Below, piece after piece: positions 1-5,281 of a DNA stretch of 5,752 nt (within the stretch, counting starts at the first letter, position 1; every line of letters begins with the position of its first letter). The notes under the pieces were generated by a model, which had not been told where the DNA came from, ran no database searches, and saw nothing but the letters and a program-made list of their open reading frames with translations. The translations under genes and the position numbers were made by a program. Source of the DNA: Desulfobacteraceae bacterium (GTDB taxonomy: Bacteria > Desulfobacterota > Desulfobacteria > Desulfobacterales > UBA11574); contig DNGT01000210.1 of assembly GCA_003486165.1 (NCBI GenBank), positions 1,650-7,401 on the forward strand. Direction: 5' to 3'.

Positions 1-1578
1 ATCTCCGTTCTCTAAAAGCTCCATAAAAATACTGCCGTTGTTTTCTTTCCAAACCCCTTTTTGCGATTGGTAACGGGTGAAAAATCTACCCCGCATCATA
101 AGGTTTTTGCTGTCGGTCTGTTTGGAATAGGACATAAGTTCAATCCGGTATGTAAGAGATTCCTTGCCCTCCATACTTTTGCGGTAGTCCGGCAACAGTT
201 CATGAAAAGGCTTGTTGTTTTCAGTGGCATCCGAAGCAAAAAACGTTATAAATTTTTCGAGATCTTTATTTGTGTAGGCTTGACAGTAGTCGTTTAAAAA
301 GGATTTCAGTCGATTCAATTCGTTTTTTTGTTGATTAATATCTACCCCAGACGTTATTTGTTCCATTTTCTTTTCGGATTCGGTCAAGGAGGGTTTGGCC
401 TCGGGTTCAGCCATCTTCTCCACTCCAGGTTCAGGTATGGTAGCCGTCAACGTGTCTTCACTCACAGCTGTAAGCGTTGCTTTTTCCGACAAATCTCCCT
501 CTCCAGCAACTTCTTTTTGGACATCACCCTTTGCTGCCTCTTCGATTTTCGGACTGATAAGCGTTTGCTTTTCGGATACTAAGGCATCACCGGCATTTGC
601 TGGGATTTCTTTTAGGGTTTGGGATGGAACTCTTTCCTTTACTATAACGGATTGTATGGCGTCACCTTTAGAAACGGTGTCTGTTTTGCCGGCACCAAAC
701 TGCTTTTCTGCGGGCTTTTCATCTTTTAAGAGATTGGTATCCGATTCTGACTGTATCTCCCCATTTCTTTTAGTCACATCAAGTGGAGCGTCCGTTGATT
801 GCGCTTTTACACTTTCCATTTGAGCCGGAGAAGTTGATTCGGGTATTTTTTGTGCTTCCGGAGCTTCAATCTGCGCTTTGGCTGTTTGATCCAACTGTTC
901 AGACGCTTGAGGCACGAGAATTTTTCCCGAAAGGATCGGCTTCTTCTGAACCAGTTCTATGGTTTTCATCTCCTTTTGGCCGGCCTGATAGTAAAAATAA
1001 CTGCCGATAAAGATGACCAGTGCCAACCCGGCAACGATTAAAGAAATCACTTTGACAGGATGTTGGGTAGTTCTTTTTTCAGCCTCCGACGTTATCGCCG
1101 TAACCGATTTAATGGGTATCTTTTCTTTATTTTCGAATCTAATACGTGGTCTTGCTGAAGGTTCTTCAAAAACACCCGATTTTATGATTTTGATTTTTTT
1201 AATATATTCACGCAACATTTCAATTTCGTTAATGGTGCGTGTTTGTTTCGTGAAACTCAGCTCTTCTTTGCGCTTTTCAAGCTTTTTAAGCTCTTTTGAT
1301 ACATATTCTATTCCCTGAATAAGCTGGTCATTTTCGTCTAGATTTTCATCTGGAATACCGATCAAGTCAACAACCTGTTCCTTGGAGTAGCCCAGTAGCA
1401 CAAAATGAAATACCAATTTCAACCGTTCGCGGTCATACCTGTTGTATGCACGTCGTTTCAGTTTGGAAGCTCTGGGGGGTATAATCCCATTTTTCTCACA
1501 AAAACGGATATGACTCTTTTTGACATCCAACTCTTTAGCAAGATCAGATATGGTAAAATAGCCGTTGGATTGATCCAT
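1..1578 (-). CDS. Membrane-anchored MerR-type regulator with NTF2/SnoaL-like C-terminal domain (3' end outside window)
   Basis: The minus frame is open for 526 codons from the ATG at 1578 to the window edge, with no stop. Residues 7-76 match a MerR DNA-binding domain: YFTISDLAKELDV, then IRFCEKNGIIPPR (usual IRYYE has C27 at the second Tyr), then a YDRERL...LLGYSKEQVVDLIG wing and helix. Residues about 110-145 are a Lys/Glu-rich predicted coiled coil. Residues 177-197 form one hydrophobic span (VISLIVAGLALVIFIGSYFYY), preceded by basic residues, which predicts N-terminus in the cytoplasm. Residues 200-405 are a Glu/Pro/Ala/Lys/Ser linker. From about 421 onward, LKSFLNDYCQAYTNKDLEKF and FFASDAT resemble NTF2/SnoaL-like domains, here predicted periplasmic. 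The ribosome site GGGTGA is weak; an in-frame GTG three codons upstream (1587) is an alternative start. The architecture recalls RodZ or CadC (DNA-binding head, span, outer domain) but with a MerR head. Function is inferred; no target is visible. Confidence 0.9.
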   Translation of the reverse strand, partial: MDQSNGYFTISDLAKELDVKKSHIRFCEKNGIIPPRASKLKRRAYNRYDRERLKLVFHFVLLGYSKEQVVDLIGIPDENLDENDQLIQGIEYVSKELKKLEKRKEELSFTKQTRTINEIEMLREYIKKIKIIKSGVFEEPSARPRIRFENKEKIPIKSVTAITSEAEKRTTQHPVKVISLIVAGLALVIFIGSYFYYQAGQKEMKTIELVQKKPILSGKILVPQASEQLDQTAKAQIEAPEAQKIPESTSPAQMESVKAQSTDAPLDVTKRNGEIQSESDTNLLKDEKPAEKQFGAGKTDTVSKGDAIQSVIVKERVPSQTLKEIPANAGDALVSEKQTLISPKIEEAAKGDVQKEVAGEGDLSEKATLTAVSEDTLTATIPEPGVEKMAEPEAKPSLTESEKKMEQITSGVDINQQKNELNRLKSFLNDYCQAYTNKDLEKFITFFASDATENNKPFHELLPDYRKSMEGKESLTYRIELMSYSKQTDSKNLMMRGRFFTRYQSQKGVWKENNGSIFMELLENGD

Positions 1579-1658
1579 TCGTATCACCCATATTCCAAAT
1601 TTACCTGAGTTTGAGGACCTTGTATATTCCAGACACTTTATTTAGATATTAGATAATT

Positions 1659-1674
1659 TTCTATAATTATAGAA
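1659..1674. promoter_or_regulatory. Perfect 16-bp palindrome over the -10 box, candidate operator
   Basis: TTCTATAATTATAGAA is identical to its own reverse complement across all 16 bases. It covers the -10 box of the minus-strand promoter and reaches the predicted start point. A dimeric protein bound here would block open-complex formation, so repression, perhaps autoregulation by the downstream MerR-type protein, is a reasonable inference. The AT-only core means part of the symmetry comes from the -10 box itself (TATAAT is followed by its near complement), which lowers confidence. Confidence 0.45.
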
Positions 1675-1694
1675 CAAATACGTTTTCTTGTCAA
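1666..1694 (-). promoter_or_regulatory. Consensus sigma-70 promoter of the MerR-type gene
   Basis: Read on the minus strand, a perfect -35 box TTGACA (1694-1689) is followed by 17 bases and a perfect -10 box TATAAT (1671-1666). Predicted transcription start is near 1659, giving a leader of about 80 bases before the ATG at 1578. The 17-base spacer is normal; classic MerR-activated promoters have stretched spacers of 19-20, so this promoter should not need MerR-style untwisting. No terminator is evident between pepA and this promoter, so read-through from pepA is also possible. Confidence 0.8.
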
Positions 1695-1739
1695 AATAAA
1701 ACAAGCTGAATACAAAGGGTATCCGTAAGCGTTCGCGGG

Positions 1740-3209
1740 CTACAACCTTTCCATCACATCGAGCAACAACCGAACACCAAATCCTGTACCGCCTACCCCG
1801 CAATATGAAGATTCTTTTTTGGCATATGCAGGCCCTGCAATATCAATATGCGCCCAGGAAGTATTTTTTACAAATTCCGAAAGGAACAATGCAGCGGTAA
1901 TCGCCCCGCCATAACGCGTGCTGCCGACATTATTCAGATCCGCAAAATCGCTTTTTATCAGTTCTTTATAATCCTCAGGCATTGGCATCCGCCAACATCT
2001 CTCATGGGTTTTATGACCGGACAAAATAATATTTTCCGCCAATTTGTCATCAAAAGAGAAAGTGCCGGCGATCTTTTCACCCAAAGCCACAACACAAGCT
2101 CCTGTCAGCGTCGCCAAATCGATCAAGGTTTGAGGGTTATATTTCTTGATGGCATAAGAAATGGCGTCGATCAATATCAACCTGCCCTCGGCATCTGTAT
2201 TGCCGATTTCTACAGTTTTGCCATCATAGCTTTTTATAATGTCTCCCGGACGGGAAGCAGCACCGGAAGGCATATTTTCAACAATTGGGATTACTCCGAC
2301 TATATTAAGTCTCAATTTAAGTCTCGCCGCGGTAATCAGCGTTGCTGCCACCGCAGCTGCGCCAGACATATCCATCTTCATATCCGCAAGAGAGGCTGAA
2401 GGTTTCAGGTTTATACCACCAGAATCAAACGTTACCCCTTTCCCAACAAAAGCAATTGTTTTTTTTGCCCTTACCGGATTGTGCTCCAAAATCACCATTT
2501 TCGGCTTGTTCCTGCTGCCGGCTGCAACCGCCAGCATGGCTCCGAATTTTTTTTGTTTCAGTTCTTTTTCACCCAAAACAGTGACCTTGAGACTCTCTTT
2601 TCCTGCAAGCCTTGCAATAGATTGTGCAAAAAGCTCCGGTCTCTTGTCGTTGGGTGGCATACTGACCCATTCTCTTGCAAGAATGGTCCCCTGGCAAATG
2701 GTTGAAATTCGTGATGGCAATCTTCGATATTTTCTTGCTTCATGAGATGTTACAAGAAATTCAATGCGCTCAAGCGGCCGAAGCTTTTTTTCTTTCTTGT
2801 ATTTGTCAAAAAGATGATTCCCGAGAAAGGTGCCTTCCATCATCGCTTCAAGAATATTCTGCATATCCATTTTGACCTTCGCAGCCAAAGGCACAGCGAT
2901 TAAAACCTCTGTATGTTTTTTTTTAATCACACCTTTTACAGCCTTACCGGCTATGGTACGTAATGATTCCATATCAACTTTTTCAAGTTTACCGAGCCCT
3001 AAAAATATAATGATTTGCGCTTTTATTTCGGATAGGTTGTATAAAATAACCTCATCATCTTTATCGCCTTTAAACGCTTTAACCTTCTTCGCACTCCTGA
3101 TAAGAGACAGTATCGTTTTATCTTCGTGAATATTCTTGTCTTCGCAAACGGGGATAACCAGCGATTCTATCTTTTCTTTTGTGAGATCGGCGGATTTTAA
3201 ATGTAGCAC
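1740..3209 (-). CDS. pepA: Leucyl aminopeptidase (cytosol aminopeptidase, family M17)
   Basis: A complete 489-residue protein, close to the usual M17 length of about 480-510. It hydrolyses N-terminal residues, preferably leucine, from peptides in the cytoplasm using two metal ions, normally as a hexamer. The C-terminal catalytic domain has all expected signatures: GKGVTFDSGGINLKP (255-270) with metal ligands K257 and D262 and catalytic K269; DMKMDMSGAAA with D280; and NTDAEGR (337-343) with ligands D339 and E341 and catalytic R343. Residues 1-160 form the weakly conserved N-terminal macro-like domain, and SMPPNDKRP (183-191) lies at the domain junction. The start is GTG, chosen because AAAGGAGG sits 8 bases upstream and no in-frame ATG lies nearby. 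Some PepA proteins also bind DNA (XerC/D accessory, carAB repressor in E. coli); nothing here tests that. It has its own promoter and appears monocistronic or weakly linked to the next gene. Confidence 0.97.
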   Translation of the reverse strand: MLHLKSADLTKEKIESLVIPVCEDKNIHEDKTILSLIRSAKKVKAFKGDKDDEVILYNLSEIKAQIIIFLGLGKLEKVDMESLRTIAGKAVKGVIKKKHTEVLIAVPLAAKVKMDMQNILEAMMEGTFLGNHLFDKYKKEKKLRPLERIEFLVTSHEARKYRRLPSRISTICQGTILAREWVSMPPNDKRPELFAQSIARLAGKESLKVTVLGEKELKQKKFGAMLAVAAGSRNKPKMVILEHNPVRAKKTIAFVGKGVTFDSGGINLKPSASLADMKMDMSGAAAVAATLITAARLKLRLNIVGVIPIVENMPSGAASRPGDIIKSYDGKTVEIGNTDAEGRLILIDAISYAIKKYNPQTLIDLATLTGACVVALGEKIAGTFSFDDKLAENIILSGHKTHERCWRMPMPEDYKELIKSDFADLNNVGSTRYGGAITAALFLSEFVKNTSWAHIDIAGPAYAKKESSYCGVGGTGFGVRLLLDVMERL

Positions 3210-3217
3210 GTATTATG

Positions 3218-3225
3218 CCTCCTTT
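3218..3225 (-). promoter_or_regulatory. Strong ribosome binding site that fixes the pepA GTG start
   Basis: Minus-strand AAAGGAGG is a near-perfect anti-16S match, 8 bases before the GTG at 3209. With no nearby in-frame ATG, it decides the start codon. Confidence 0.85.
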
Positions 3226-3262
3226 CCTTCGTAAATACGGATCCTTTTCAATTGAAGTTCAG

Positions 3263-3290
3263 ATATTATATACAAAAATTATACTGTCAA
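3263..3290 (-). promoter_or_regulatory. Sigma-70 promoter of pepA
   Basis: On the minus strand, TTGACA (3290-3285) is followed by 16 bases and TAATAT (3268-3263). A TATAAT two bases nearer gives a shorter, less likely 14-base spacer. The predicted start near 3256 leaves a leader of about 46 bases containing the strong ribosome site. Confidence 0.65.
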
Positions 3291-3318
3291 TGAGAATATC
3301 TGTTAATACGGACATCTC

Positions 3319-3338
3319 GAATAACAATGGGGTTATTC
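3319..3338. repeat. Inverted repeat between the pepA and ssb promoters
   Basis: Perfect 7-base arms GAATAAC (3319-3325) and GTTATTC (3332-3338) flank a 6-base spacer. The site lies upstream of the -35 boxes of both divergent promoter candidates. Its size and symmetry fit a binding site for a dimeric regulator, but no known operator consensus is recognised. No T-run follows on either strand, so it is not a terminator. Confidence 0.4.
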
Positions 3339-3384
3339 AATGACGCCTCTTGATTCGCTTGACAATATGAAGGGTTACCTGTAT

Positions 3385-3414
3385 TTATCATTTAAAATAA
3401 AATCGTGCTATGAT
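3385..3414 (+). promoter_or_regulatory. Candidate promoter of ssb (extended -10)
   Basis: TGCTATGAT at 3406-3414 is an extended -10 element (TGn plus TATGAT, 5 of 6 bases). TTATCA at 3385-3390 serves as a partial -35 box with an 18-base spacer. Predicted start near 3421, giving a leader of about 130 bases. A second possibility is the perfect TTGACA at 3359-3364, but its best -10 (TATTTA, 17-base spacer) is poor. The long leader (3421-3553) shows only weak pairing, such as two GAATTC sites at 3463 and 3523, and no riboswitch is recognised in it. Confidence 0.4.
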
Positions 3415-3553
3415 TTTATGGAACTCCCGCAGGTACACCCCGCGGATTCTTATCTTTTATGTGAATTCATCCCGCACTGACCTGAATGGTCGATATTTTC
3501 GATAGGCTCCGACGAGCTGGGGGAATTCCAATTTAAACGAATGGAGGTAAGCT

Positions 3554-3982
3554 ATGGCAGGTATCAATAAAGTTATCCTGGTCGGCCGCTTGGGAAATGA
3601 TCCTGAAGTTCGTTATACACCGGACGGCACTGCGGTTGCCAATTTCAGCATCGCTACATCAGATGAATGGAACGATAAAGCAACGGGAGAACGAAAAGAG
3701 AGAACCGAATGGCACCGTATCGTTGCCTGGCGAAAACTGGGTGAAATTTGCGGTGAATACCTCTCAAAAGGACGGCAGGTTTATGTAGAAGGCAAGCTGC
3801 AGACGAGATCATGGGAAAAAGACGGGGTTACCCGATACACCACTGAGATTATTGCATCTGACGTTCAGTTTTTAGGAGGCCGAGATACCGCTGATACCTA
3901 CAGATCGTCTGAATCTGCTCCATCTCAAGGATATGATAAATCGCAACTCACAGACAGGCATGATGATGACATTCCTTTTTAA
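3554..3982 (+). CDS. ssb: Single-stranded DNA-binding protein
   Basis: A complete 142-residue SSB that coats single-stranded DNA in replication, recombination and repair, normally as a tetramer. Residues 1-107 are the OB fold, opening with [19 protein letters not shown]. Aromatic DNA-stacking positions are present: W39, W53, W59 and W87, aligning with E. coli W40, W54, F60 and W88. A short polar linker (108-134) leads to the acidic tip DDDIPF (137-142), the docking site for PriA, RecQ, Exo I, Pol III chi and other partners. It is shorter than E. coli SSB (178 residues) because the linker is short and lacks Gly/Gln-rich repeats. GGAGG lies 6 bases before the ATG. It stands alone: no rpsF or rpsR neighbours, and uvrA is not next to it as it is in gammaproteobacteria. 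It is divergent from pepA. A plasmid or phage SSB is possible but nothing suggests it. Confidence 0.97.
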   Translation: MAGINKVILVGRLGNDPEVRYTPDGTAVANFSIATSDEWNDKATGERKERTEWHRIVAWRKLGEICGEYLSKGRQVYVEGKLQTRSWEKDGVTRYTTEIIASDVQFLGGRDTADTYRSSESAPSQGYDKSQLTDRHDDDIPF

Positions 3983-4070
3983 GCCTTCCTTTAAATCATG
4001 ACGATTCTGCCATATTGCTTAATATCAACGAGGACTCTGTATCTACAAAGTTAAAGTGATCTTTAATCAT

Positions 4071-4169
4071 AGTGATGAGACCTTTTCAAAAGACTCATTT
4101 TTATTCAAGTTCAAGGAAAGCGAAAATCGGATAAAAAAAGGGGGTTTTGAAAAGGTTTTAGTAATCACT
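4071..4169. repeat. Wide inverted repeat (about 99 bp), possible small palindromic element
   Basis: Inner arms ACCTTTTCAAAA (4080-4091) and TTTTGAAAAGGT (4145-4156) are perfect 12-base complements. Outer arms AGTGAT (4071-4076) and ATCACT (4164-4169) pair as well, separated from the inner arms by 3 and 7 unpaired bases. The loop is 53 bases and contains an A-run and G-run (4132-4144). Ends that pair around a non-coding core fit a miniature element or a structured transcript end; no target duplication was found. Confidence 0.45.
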
Positions 4170-4201
4170 TCGTGTTCTGGTGCCGTCCGATAATTTTCAA
4201 A

Positions 4202-4231
4202 CGAAATAATTTATCTTATAAATTTATTTCG
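4202..4231. repeat. Tight AT-rich hairpin overlapping repeat copy A
   Basis: CGAAATAA (4202-4209) pairs with TTATTTCG (4224-4231), then TTTAT (4210-4214) pairs with ATAAA (4218-4222). This makes 13 base pairs with one bulged base (4223) and a 3-base loop. Its right arm is the left end of repeat copy A. No adjacent T-run of terminator length is present on either strand. Confidence 0.5.
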
Positions 4232-4288
4232 GCCTCTACTTTAGGGGCTTTGGGGCAGTGCTCGGGTGCGAAACTTGAGTTCTAATCA
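4220..4288 (+). repeat. Interspersed repeat, copy A
   Basis: The first 16 bases, AAATTTATTTCGGCCT, are identical to 5188-5203. The next ~53 bases align to copy B with about one gap, roughly two thirds identity, and most differences are G/A or C/T transitions. Shared islands include CTTT, GGTGC, AAAC and a closing AATCA. This copy lies between convergent genes. Confidence 0.55.
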
Positions 4289-4318
4289 TTACGATCCGGT
4301 TATTCATAAGAAACCATT

Positions 4319-4501
4319 TTAAGACTCTTTCTTTTCTTCAAGCTTGTCAGGCTCTTTTTTCTCAGATTCCGCAGTAGCGCCTTTGAAATTCCTTATGGCT
4401 TTGCCCATGCCTGCCCCTATTTCCGGAAGTTTTCCTGCACCAAAAATTATAAGGATTATTACAAGTATAATAATTAGTTCCGGCATTCCAATTCCAAACA
4501 T
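4319..4501 (-). CDS. tatA: Twin-arginine translocase subunit, TatA/TatE family
   Basis: A complete 60-residue TatA-type protein, short but within the family range. It forms the pore-like oligomer of the Tat pathway, which exports folded, often cofactor-bearing proteins across the inner membrane together with TatC. Order: short periplasmic N-terminus with PE at 7-8 (the conserved polar position is Glu here, Gln in E. coli TatA), hydrophobic helix 9-20, FG hinge (20-21), the signature [18 protein letters not shown] amphipathic helix (24-41), then a Lys/Glu tail (45-60). AGGAGG lies 5 bases before the ATG and overlaps the TAG stop of the upstream gene (TAGGAGG), which points to translational coupling. 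tatC and tatB are not in the window. TatA, TatB and TatE cannot be cleanly separated by sequence alone, but the length favours TatA/E. Confidence 0.95.
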   Translation of the reverse strand: MFGIGMPELIIILVIILIIFGAGKLPEIGAGMGKAIRNFKGATAESEKKEPDKLEEKKES

Positions 4502-4510
4502 ACAATCCTC

Positions 4511-4924
4511 CTATTTGTTGGGCCCGGTGTCCTTCAGTTCTTCCAAAAGCTGCCTAAATTCTTTTGACTTTAAATAACTGTTTATGACACCTTGATAATC
4601 GATCCATTTTCTCCACAATTCAATCCATATTTCATTGTGCCAGTAATATTCCGAATCACCCCTTCCTCGAAGTCGTTCGATGTAATCGGTATATTCCTCA
4701 GCACAGCTCTCACAAAAACGGTAAGGGGTACGAAGGACGCTGATGGCTCTTTGTTGACGTTGGTCTTCCGGTTGGATCTGGGTACCGCATTTTTCGCATT
4801 TGAAAGCGCACTGCATACATTGAAATACTTTCTGGACAGCCAGAATTTTTCGTTTTTTTATTATTTCAGCTTTTTTTTCTTTCGTGTGCTTAAGTTTTTT
4901 ATCAAGCTGGATGATATTGGCCAC
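4511..4924 (-). CDS. Unrecognised cysteine-rich (zinc-ribbon-like) protein coupled to tatA
   Basis: A complete 137-residue protein I cannot assign to a named family. Residues 9-30 are Lys-rich and probably helical. Six cysteines follow: C36-x2-C39-x3-C43-x2-C46 and, 24 residues later, C71-x2-C74. The C43/C46/C71/C74 set has zinc-ribbon or treble-clef spacing; C36/C39 could be extra ligands or a redox pair. Residues 91-110 are aromatic-rich (YYWHNEIWIELWRKW, four Trp), then a charged helix 117-132 (YLKSKEFRQLLEELKD). No signal peptide or membrane span, so cytoplasmic. The start is GTG, supported by AAAGGAG 9 bases upstream. Only 9 bases separate its stop from the tatA ATG and the stop lies inside the tatA ribosome site, so the two are co-transcribed and coupled. 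A role linked to Tat export or metal-protein maturation is inference from context only; a DksA-like role is not supported because the DksA motifs are absent. Confidence 0.85.
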   Translation of the reverse strand: MANIIQLDKKLKHTKEKKAEIIKKRKILAVQKVFQCMQCAFKCEKCGTQIQPEDQRQQRAISVLRTPYRFCESCAEEYTDYIERLRGRGDSEYYWHNEIWIELWRKWIDYQGVINSYLKSKEFRQLLEELKDTGPNK

Positions 4925-4933
4925 GATTAAAAA

Positions 4934-4940
4934 CTCCTTT
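4934..4940 (-). promoter_or_regulatory. Ribosome binding site fixing the GTG start of the cysteine-rich gene
   Basis: Minus-strand AAAGGAG lies 9 bases before the GTG at 4924, supporting this start even though it is not ATG. Confidence 0.75.
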
Positions 4941-4993
4941 GATATCCCATTCTTTGCTCATCTTCAATGAGAAAGTGATGCAAAGCTTAATTG

Positions 4994-5022
4994 ATAATAA
5001 CATCTGTATATATACGTGTCAA
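4994..5022 (-). promoter_or_regulatory. Sigma-70 promoter of the cysteine-rich gene/tatA operon
   Basis: On the minus strand, a perfect TTGACA (5022-5017) is followed by 17 bases and TATTAT (4999-4994, 5 of 6 bases). A TG one base ahead of the -10 makes it an extended -10 as well. Predicted start near 4987, with a leader of about 62 bases. No promoter-like site is seen between the two genes of the operon. Confidence 0.7.
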
Positions 5023-5130
5023 TTCAATACGGATTATGGACAGGCACTATTTAAGAATTCATTTTGTCGTCCTTGTAATATGAGGCTGGCCGTGTTAGAA
5101 AAAGTGATGACTATAGTTTTGAACCCTTAG

Positions 5131-5214
5131 TTTGAAGTAGAAGGCCGGAAAAATTTTTTAAGATAAAACCTTATGACGGACAAGAACAAATTTATTTCGG
5201 CCTGCTGCTTCAAA
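5131..5214. repeat. Long imperfect hairpin upstream of the MetE/UroD-like gene
   Basis: Positions 5131-5159 pair with 5186-5214: 29 positions with about 23 Watson-Crick pairs, 2 G-U pairs and 4 mismatches, around a 26-base loop. The outer 17 (TTTGAAGTAGAAGGCCG against 5198-5214) are the strongest, with one G-U and one mismatch. The right arm overlaps repeat copy B. It lies 67 bases before the ATG at 5282. It may be part of a mobile palindromic element or an RNA structure in the leader; there is no T-run directly after it. Confidence 0.55.
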
Positions 5215-5258
5215 AACTTTTTAGCAATATTTCGGTGCAAAACATGAACTATGAATCA
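5188..5258 (+). repeat. Interspersed repeat, copy B
   Basis: Same orientation as copy A about 970 bp away, sharing an exact 16-base left end and a diverged remainder, including GGTGC and the closing AATCA. In this copy the left end also forms the right arm of a hairpin, with a different left partner than in copy A. Confidence 0.55.
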
Positions 5259-5266
5259 AAGAAAAG

Positions 5267-5274
5267 AAAGGAGG
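5267..5274 (+). promoter_or_regulatory. Strong ribosome binding site of the MetE/UroD-like gene
   Basis: AAAGGAGG lies 7 bases before the ATG at 5282 and supports this start for the truncated gene. Confidence 0.8.
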
Positions 5275-5281
5275 CTGATTC

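Larger units (their letters stand above)
3983..4318. other. Gene-free stretch between convergent ssb and tatA
   Basis: No credible coding frame, tRNA or recognised RNA is present in these 336 bases. The stretch holds a small AT hairpin (TTAAAG-TGAT-CTTTAA, 4051-4066), a wide inverted repeat (4071-4169), a tight hairpin (4202-4231) and copy A of a repeat (4220-4288). None is a clear GC-rich stem followed by a T-run, so no intrinsic terminator can be assigned to ssb or tatA with confidence, although the structures may act as weak bidirectional transcription barriers. Confidence 0.6.
4925..5281. other. Divergent intergenic region without genes
   Basis: These 357 bases hold the leftward operon promoter (4994-5022), a long imperfect hairpin (5131-5214) and repeat copy B (5188-5258), ending in the ribosome site of the rightward gene. 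A rightward TTG-initiated frame (4939-5130) runs through the promoter and has no ribosome site or protein-like composition, so it is not called. No convincing rightward promoter with both boxes was found. Confidence 0.55.

Noticed and set aside
395..823. Plus-strand frames opposite the MerR-type gene
   Set aside because: They are antisense shadows of its long charged linker; the Ser/Phe/Ala-rich translations come from the complementary codons and lack ribosome sites.
1666..1694. Classical MerR-activated promoter with an operator in the spacer
   Set aside because: The spacer is 17 bases, not the stretched 19-20, and the palindrome lies over the -10 box and not within the spacer.
1720..1739. 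REP-like palindrome or terminator just after pepA (CCGTAAGCG/TTCGCGG)
   Set aside because: The symmetry needs two G-U pairs and a mismatch over 16 bases, and no T-run follows on the minus strand; too weak to call.
1848..2745. Long plus-strand frames opposite pepA (183 and 168 codons)
   Set aside because: They are fully antisense to a complete M17 enzyme with all catalytic residues, and their translations resemble nothing recognisable.
4132..4145. Minus-strand intrinsic terminator for tatA using the C-run and T-run opposite these bases
   Set aside because: The T-run is real, but no stable GC stem directly precedes it on the minus strand; the only nearby pairing is the wide 53-base-loop repeat, and the site is about 175 bases past the tatA stop.
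4939..5130. Plus-strand 63-codon frame in the divergent intergenic region
   Set aside because: It begins with TTG, has no ribosome binding site, overlaps the leftward operon promoter and has no protein-like domain or composition.
5131..5281. Riboswitch (SAM, cobalamin or SAH type) controlling the MetE/UroD-like gene
   Set aside because: No conserved core of these classes is recognised, and the shared sequence recurs between the convergent ssb and tatA genes, where a leader riboswitch has no gene to control.
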